Shown: positions 59,450-64,000 of the stretch, one piece after another | Layout: each line of letters starts with the position of its first letter | How positions within the stretch are numbered: position 1 is the first letter of the stretch | NCBI GenBank assembly: GCA_002794735.1 | Contig: NBAZ01000008.1 | Location: 1,054,001-1,118,000 of the forward strand | Reading direction: 5' to 3' | DNA length: 64,000 nt | Source of the DNA: Pyrrhoderma lamaoense | Lineage: Eukaryota > Basidiomycota > Agaricomycetes > Hymenochaetales > Hymenochaetaceae | Notes under the pieces: generated by a model | Database searches by the model: none | What the model was told of the DNA's origin: nothing | Seen by the model: only the letters and a program-made list of their open reading frames with translations | Position numbers and translations under genes: made by a program

Positions 59450-61063
59450 TTATGCATTACTATTTGGATATAATCTGTCCACAAAAAGGTCTTTACAGGC
59501 CTTAACAGCCTCCTCGGGACCACTGCGTATAAACATGCCTTGCAGTGTCGCCATACTAATGCGACGTCCTACTTTTATTTGCTCAGAAACGATTTTGCTT
59601 AGTTCTACACCAAGACTTTTGAGTTTATCCTCTGAGATAGCATTATCTCCCTCATAGAAACGGGTGAATAATCGTTCTGCTTGATCAGGGAGCGCATCAT
59701 CGATTTGTTCAAGTAAATCGACGCGCCCCGGGCGTATGAGGGCAGGATCGAGTCGCTCAAGGTGATTCGTTGTCATAAATACGATTCTCTCTTCACCGCT
59801 GGCCACACCATCAAGAGCATTAAGGAATCCGGAAAACGTGACAGAGGACTGATAGCCATCTTCACTCGTCTGAACACGTTTATTGAAGGCAGCGTCGATA
59901 TCTTCAATAAGCACTATGCTTCGTTCAACGACGTTCGAGAGAAGGTGATTGAGCTTGTCATCTCCAAGCCCCCGCTCTGAGAGATTCAATACACAAATAT
60001 CATAATTCAAAGCTCCAGCAAGAGCTTGAATGAACGAGGATTTTCCTGATCCTGGCGGACCGTGTAACAGATACCCTCTCCTATAAGGAATTCCTATATT
60101 CATTCGTTTCTCAATCTTTACCCAGAAAAATATATTGTTATACCCACCTCGTTCCGCATACCATTTCCTCCGACTCAGAAAAGCTCGTACATCCCTTCAA
60201 TCCGTTCAGCAACACCATCTGCAAGAACAACACTACCAACGGGTCGTTTCCGTCTCGGTAAACCAAAAGGTCGCCATTCTGTCCCCACGCCGTATACAAA
60301 ACAAGCTTTCCTTCTTGCTCTCGAAGAGCAGCATCTCGAGCCTCATTTAGCAGAGAATTGAAAAGTGATGCATCGCGTGCAAGCGTGGTTAAAGTTACTG
60401 TTTCCCATGGGGTACCTGAAGTTAGATGTATTGATTTTACGTCTCTTTCTCGTTTTACCTGTAAATTAATAAAAATATTTAGTATGAAGAATTAAGGGCA
60501 AATAGGTGAAAGATACCTGCATCCAAACCCCCTGATATCGGATCCAGTGAATACCTGGTCCAGCAACGAGCTCAAACCCAACGTTCGCACTACCATTCTT
60601 ATGCGTCTGAACTTTCGTTTCAACACTTAACTGGTGACTTCTCGGAGCTAATTTTGCTAGTAGTCCCTTCTGATGCTTTCGTGCAGCCTGCTGCGTAGCT
60701 ATCCATTGCAAAACCCAAGCGTATGCTCTATCTCTATTTGGTATTTCAAGACTAACGAGCATACGTCTTTGAAGAGCAGAACCTCCTAGTACTGCAGCTT
60801 GACGAAGGAATGTCAAACCAACTCCTAAACCCATGAGACCGAACCCTGCACTGAAGTAGGGACTACACTTCAGAAGTATAGTAAGTAAATCAGATCCTTT
60901 ATATACGTAGCTTTTTTTTCACTTACTTGTCACTTAAAAGCCCTCCAAGTATTGAAGCTGATTTTGGGTCGGGAGACACACCTGCTCCCGTAGCAGGTAC
61001 AATAGCTTGTATAGTCGCGTCGCTTGATGTCACAACATTTCGTGCACCATTCTCTGATGCCAT
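59450..61063 (-). CDS. BCS1: mitochondrial AAA-ATPase Bcs1
   Basis: Translocates the folded Rieske protein for complex III assembly. MASENGARNVVTSSDATIQA precedes the membrane helix FGLMGLGVGLTFLRQAAVLGG and the Bcs1-specific import/assembly domain (KVQTHKNGSANVGFEL, WMQVKRERDVKS). The AAA module has YLLHGPPGSGKSS (Walker A), SIVLIEDIDAAF (Walker B), MTTNHLERLDPALIRPGRVD (second region of homology). Before it, the frame closes after VAERIEG. One added G in the CCC run at 60193-60195 (plus strand) restores DVRAFLSRRKWYAERG, a conserved stretch just ahead of Walker A. Ends LYPNSNA. Confidence 0.92.
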
Positions 61064-61428
61064 TACCTGAGCCCTTCAGCCGGGCGAGCGTAGGTATGTA
61101 CGAGTTTGAAAGAATACTAAACCAAGCACTTGATACTAGTGTTAATTCAGACGAAAGATCGACAGGTTTGCTGAGTTTCAACTTATGAGTTCATACTCTC
61201 GAACATTACATACATTAATACATTAAGCACTAATCGCGTTGATGTTTTGGCTGAGTATTATAATATCACTCTGTTCTTCCTTTAATATTAAGCTCATTGA
61301 AATTTGAAAGCAAGTATGCAATTCAACTACAGGAATAATGCCACCCGATAGGTTTACAGTGATGCGTGGGGCAGAACGCAACGTTGGAGAAGTAGCTTAT
61401 AATGGACACAAAAATGATAACAAAAAAT
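61064..61428. other. intergenic between BCS1 start and Ran end
   Basis: No gene recognised; promoter of BCS1 and 3' flank of Ran. Confidence 0.4.
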
Positions 61429-62469
<1,041 letters not shown>

Positions 62470-63387
62470 GGTCGTCTCTAAGTCGTTAAAGTAAGAATAT
62501 GGGGATGAGGGATGGAGGTAAGCGATGTTCACGATATTCAGTGCGAAAAACTGCCTTTGAGTAAGGCCGTGACATCAGCTGAGTCACGCAGGCCCCATCA
62601 CATATCACCCTCAGCCCTCGATCGGAAAGAAGTATTTAGAAACCAAGCCACAACTCACTTGTCCGGCACGACGAACAAAGGGAGCAGAGACTTTTGATCA
62701 ATTTTCGGTCCGATAATGTCATACATGGAACTCAATTATAAACTTCCTTTACATATTTGAAATAGACCATGACCACCCATTCAATATCACCACTTCCTAG
62801 TAGTAGCCTGGTGACGTATCGCCGCTACACAAAATCGGTCTGAAACTCTCAGATCAGCTTTAGAACATCTATCTAACTATCATCGTGGGCTCTCATACAC
62901 ATAAATACTAACAGTGGTCGACATACATGGAAAACCGAAGAAGAATAGTCAAGATGAGCCATTGATACATGAGGTCCTCCTCGTGTTCTAGTATTATACA
63001 TGACAAGTATGATCTCATATTGTCCGGTGAAACTTCGCATAAGTGCGATGAGATACGTTCAAAATTCATCATGCAAGTACCCATATAAGATGAAGACTTT
63101 GAACTCTTAAAATGATGATTTTACTACAGAATCAGAAAAAACAAATATAATTTTTAATATCCATAATTTATCATATATCTTGTACATGTAGTACACTATT
63201 GCCTGAGGACTAATTCTTACACTAATCGAGCTTCTATTTCCCACGAATAGGATTTCCAAAATTCTACATTTTTGACACGCGTTTTGTAGTGAAACTAAAA
63301 ACTAGTCACGGACACTCAGTACTACGGTACTTCGCTCTCCTCAGCGTCGGTGTCTACGGCAAACCCAGGTATATCTGACAAGAGGAG
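62470..63387. other. intergenic between divergent Ran and uL3m
   Basis: About 0.9 kb with two divergent promoters. No other gene is recognised. Confidence 0.4.
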
Positions 63388-64000
63388 ATGCTCCAAATCT
63401 GGAATGCGTTAAAACAGACCAGCGGTGCTCGTCGGTTCCTTCACGCCTCGGCGAACTCTTTGGCGTCTGAAGCTGGGCCGTCTTCAAGTAAATGGACTCC
63501 CCAATCCATTAGAACTGGGCTTATTGCTCGTAAACGCGGTATGACAGCTATTTGGGATCAACATGGTGCTCGTGTACCAATAACTGTTCTTCAGGTATAG
63601 ACTTTCATATTAAACTTAAAGTCAAAGCAAGGTCTGAAAGTCACTCTTTTTCTCTATAGCTTGAAAACTGCCAAGTTACCGCAAATATCAAGACAGTCAG
63701 GAAGGACAACTCTGAATATCATGCAGTACAGGTGGGGGCCTCAGATAGACCGGAGAAAACGACGACCAACGCCATGCGAGGCCATTTCCGCAAAGCCGGT
63801 GTCCTTCAAAATACATTACCAAGGAATTCCCTGTTACTCCTGATGCACACGTCCCCGTTGGTGAGCGTTTACCGCCATTTTCATGTCAGAAAGTGGAAAG
63901 TCTGAGTTACTGAATTTATGTCCCAGGAACTACGCTATCTGCATTACACTTTGTTCCAGGTCAATATGTAGATGTTGTTGCGAACTCGTAAGACAATAAT
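63388..64000 (+). CDS. MRPL3: mitochondrial ribosomal protein uL3m (partial, right edge)
   Basis: Large-subunit mitoribosome protein (MRPL9 in yeast naming). [20 protein letters not shown] is a plausible mitochondrial presequence. The L3 domain begins [27 protein letters not shown], then [41 protein letters not shown] and HFRKAG. One base is missing at about 63807: adding a C restores [20 protein letters not shown]. The last exon visible, [20 protein letters not shown], ends at a donor near 63988 and the gene continues past the window. Confidence 0.9.

Overview
The window is nuclear DNA of a filamentous basidiomycete fungus, probably Agaricomycotina. The evidence is short (about 45-70 nt) GT-AG introns that break most genes into many exons, dense gene packing on both strands, pyrimidine-rich promoters, and best-recognisable matches to fungal housekeeping families. 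There is no sign of plasmid, phage, CRISPR or an intact transposon. About 30 protein genes, two tRNA genes and two intronic box C/D snoRNA candidates can be supported.

Layout. 1-9.2 kb: the 3' end of an unknown gene, a Glu/Arg-rich coiled-coil gene, a SAM methyltransferase, and septin CDC10 (minus). 10-17 kb: Hsp90 co-chaperone AHA1 with an unexpected C-terminal membrane segment, the SCD6/LSM14 gene whose two longest introns each hold a copy of a snR52/U83-like snoRNA, and an SPX-RING ubiquitin ligase. 17.7-26 kb: mitochondrial tRNA 2-thiouridylase, a small dimeric-barrel protein, site-2 protease and Gyp7-type RabGAP (both minus). 26-36 kb: UTP21 (minus), SRP receptor beta, SAR1 (minus), a PIG-Y-like small membrane protein (minus), RCL1. 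36-48.6 kb: NPR2 (minus), GMF1, PIG-M (minus), PPP4R2, a PAP2 lipid phosphatase, FYV7 (minus), eIF1, SNRNP27 (minus). 50-64 kb: a flavin monooxygenase (minus), tRNA-Phe, tRNA-Asn, XAP5/FAM50 (minus), mitochondrial S13, a cyclase-family enzyme, BUD23, BCS1 (minus), Ran (minus) and mitochondrial L3, which runs off the right edge.

Functional themes. Several unrelated genes serve small-subunit ribosome synthesis (UTP21, RCL1, FYV7, BUD23, plus the snoRNAs predicted to methylate 18S rRNA). Others serve the early secretory pathway (SRP receptor beta, SAR1, PIG-M, PIG-Y-like, site-2 protease) and mitochondria (thiouridylase, S13, L3, BCS1). Many genes are arranged head to head with 140-270 bp between start codons, so they probably share promoters.

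Data-quality point. Many conserved genes, including the near-invariant Ran GTPase and eIF1, read correctly only if one base is added back at a specific, usually homopolymeric, site. All of about 19 sites have the same direction (one base missing), and one lies in the acceptor stem of tRNA-Asn. This looks like systematic single-base deletion in the sequence rather than gene decay, and it should be considered before calling any gene here a pseudogene.
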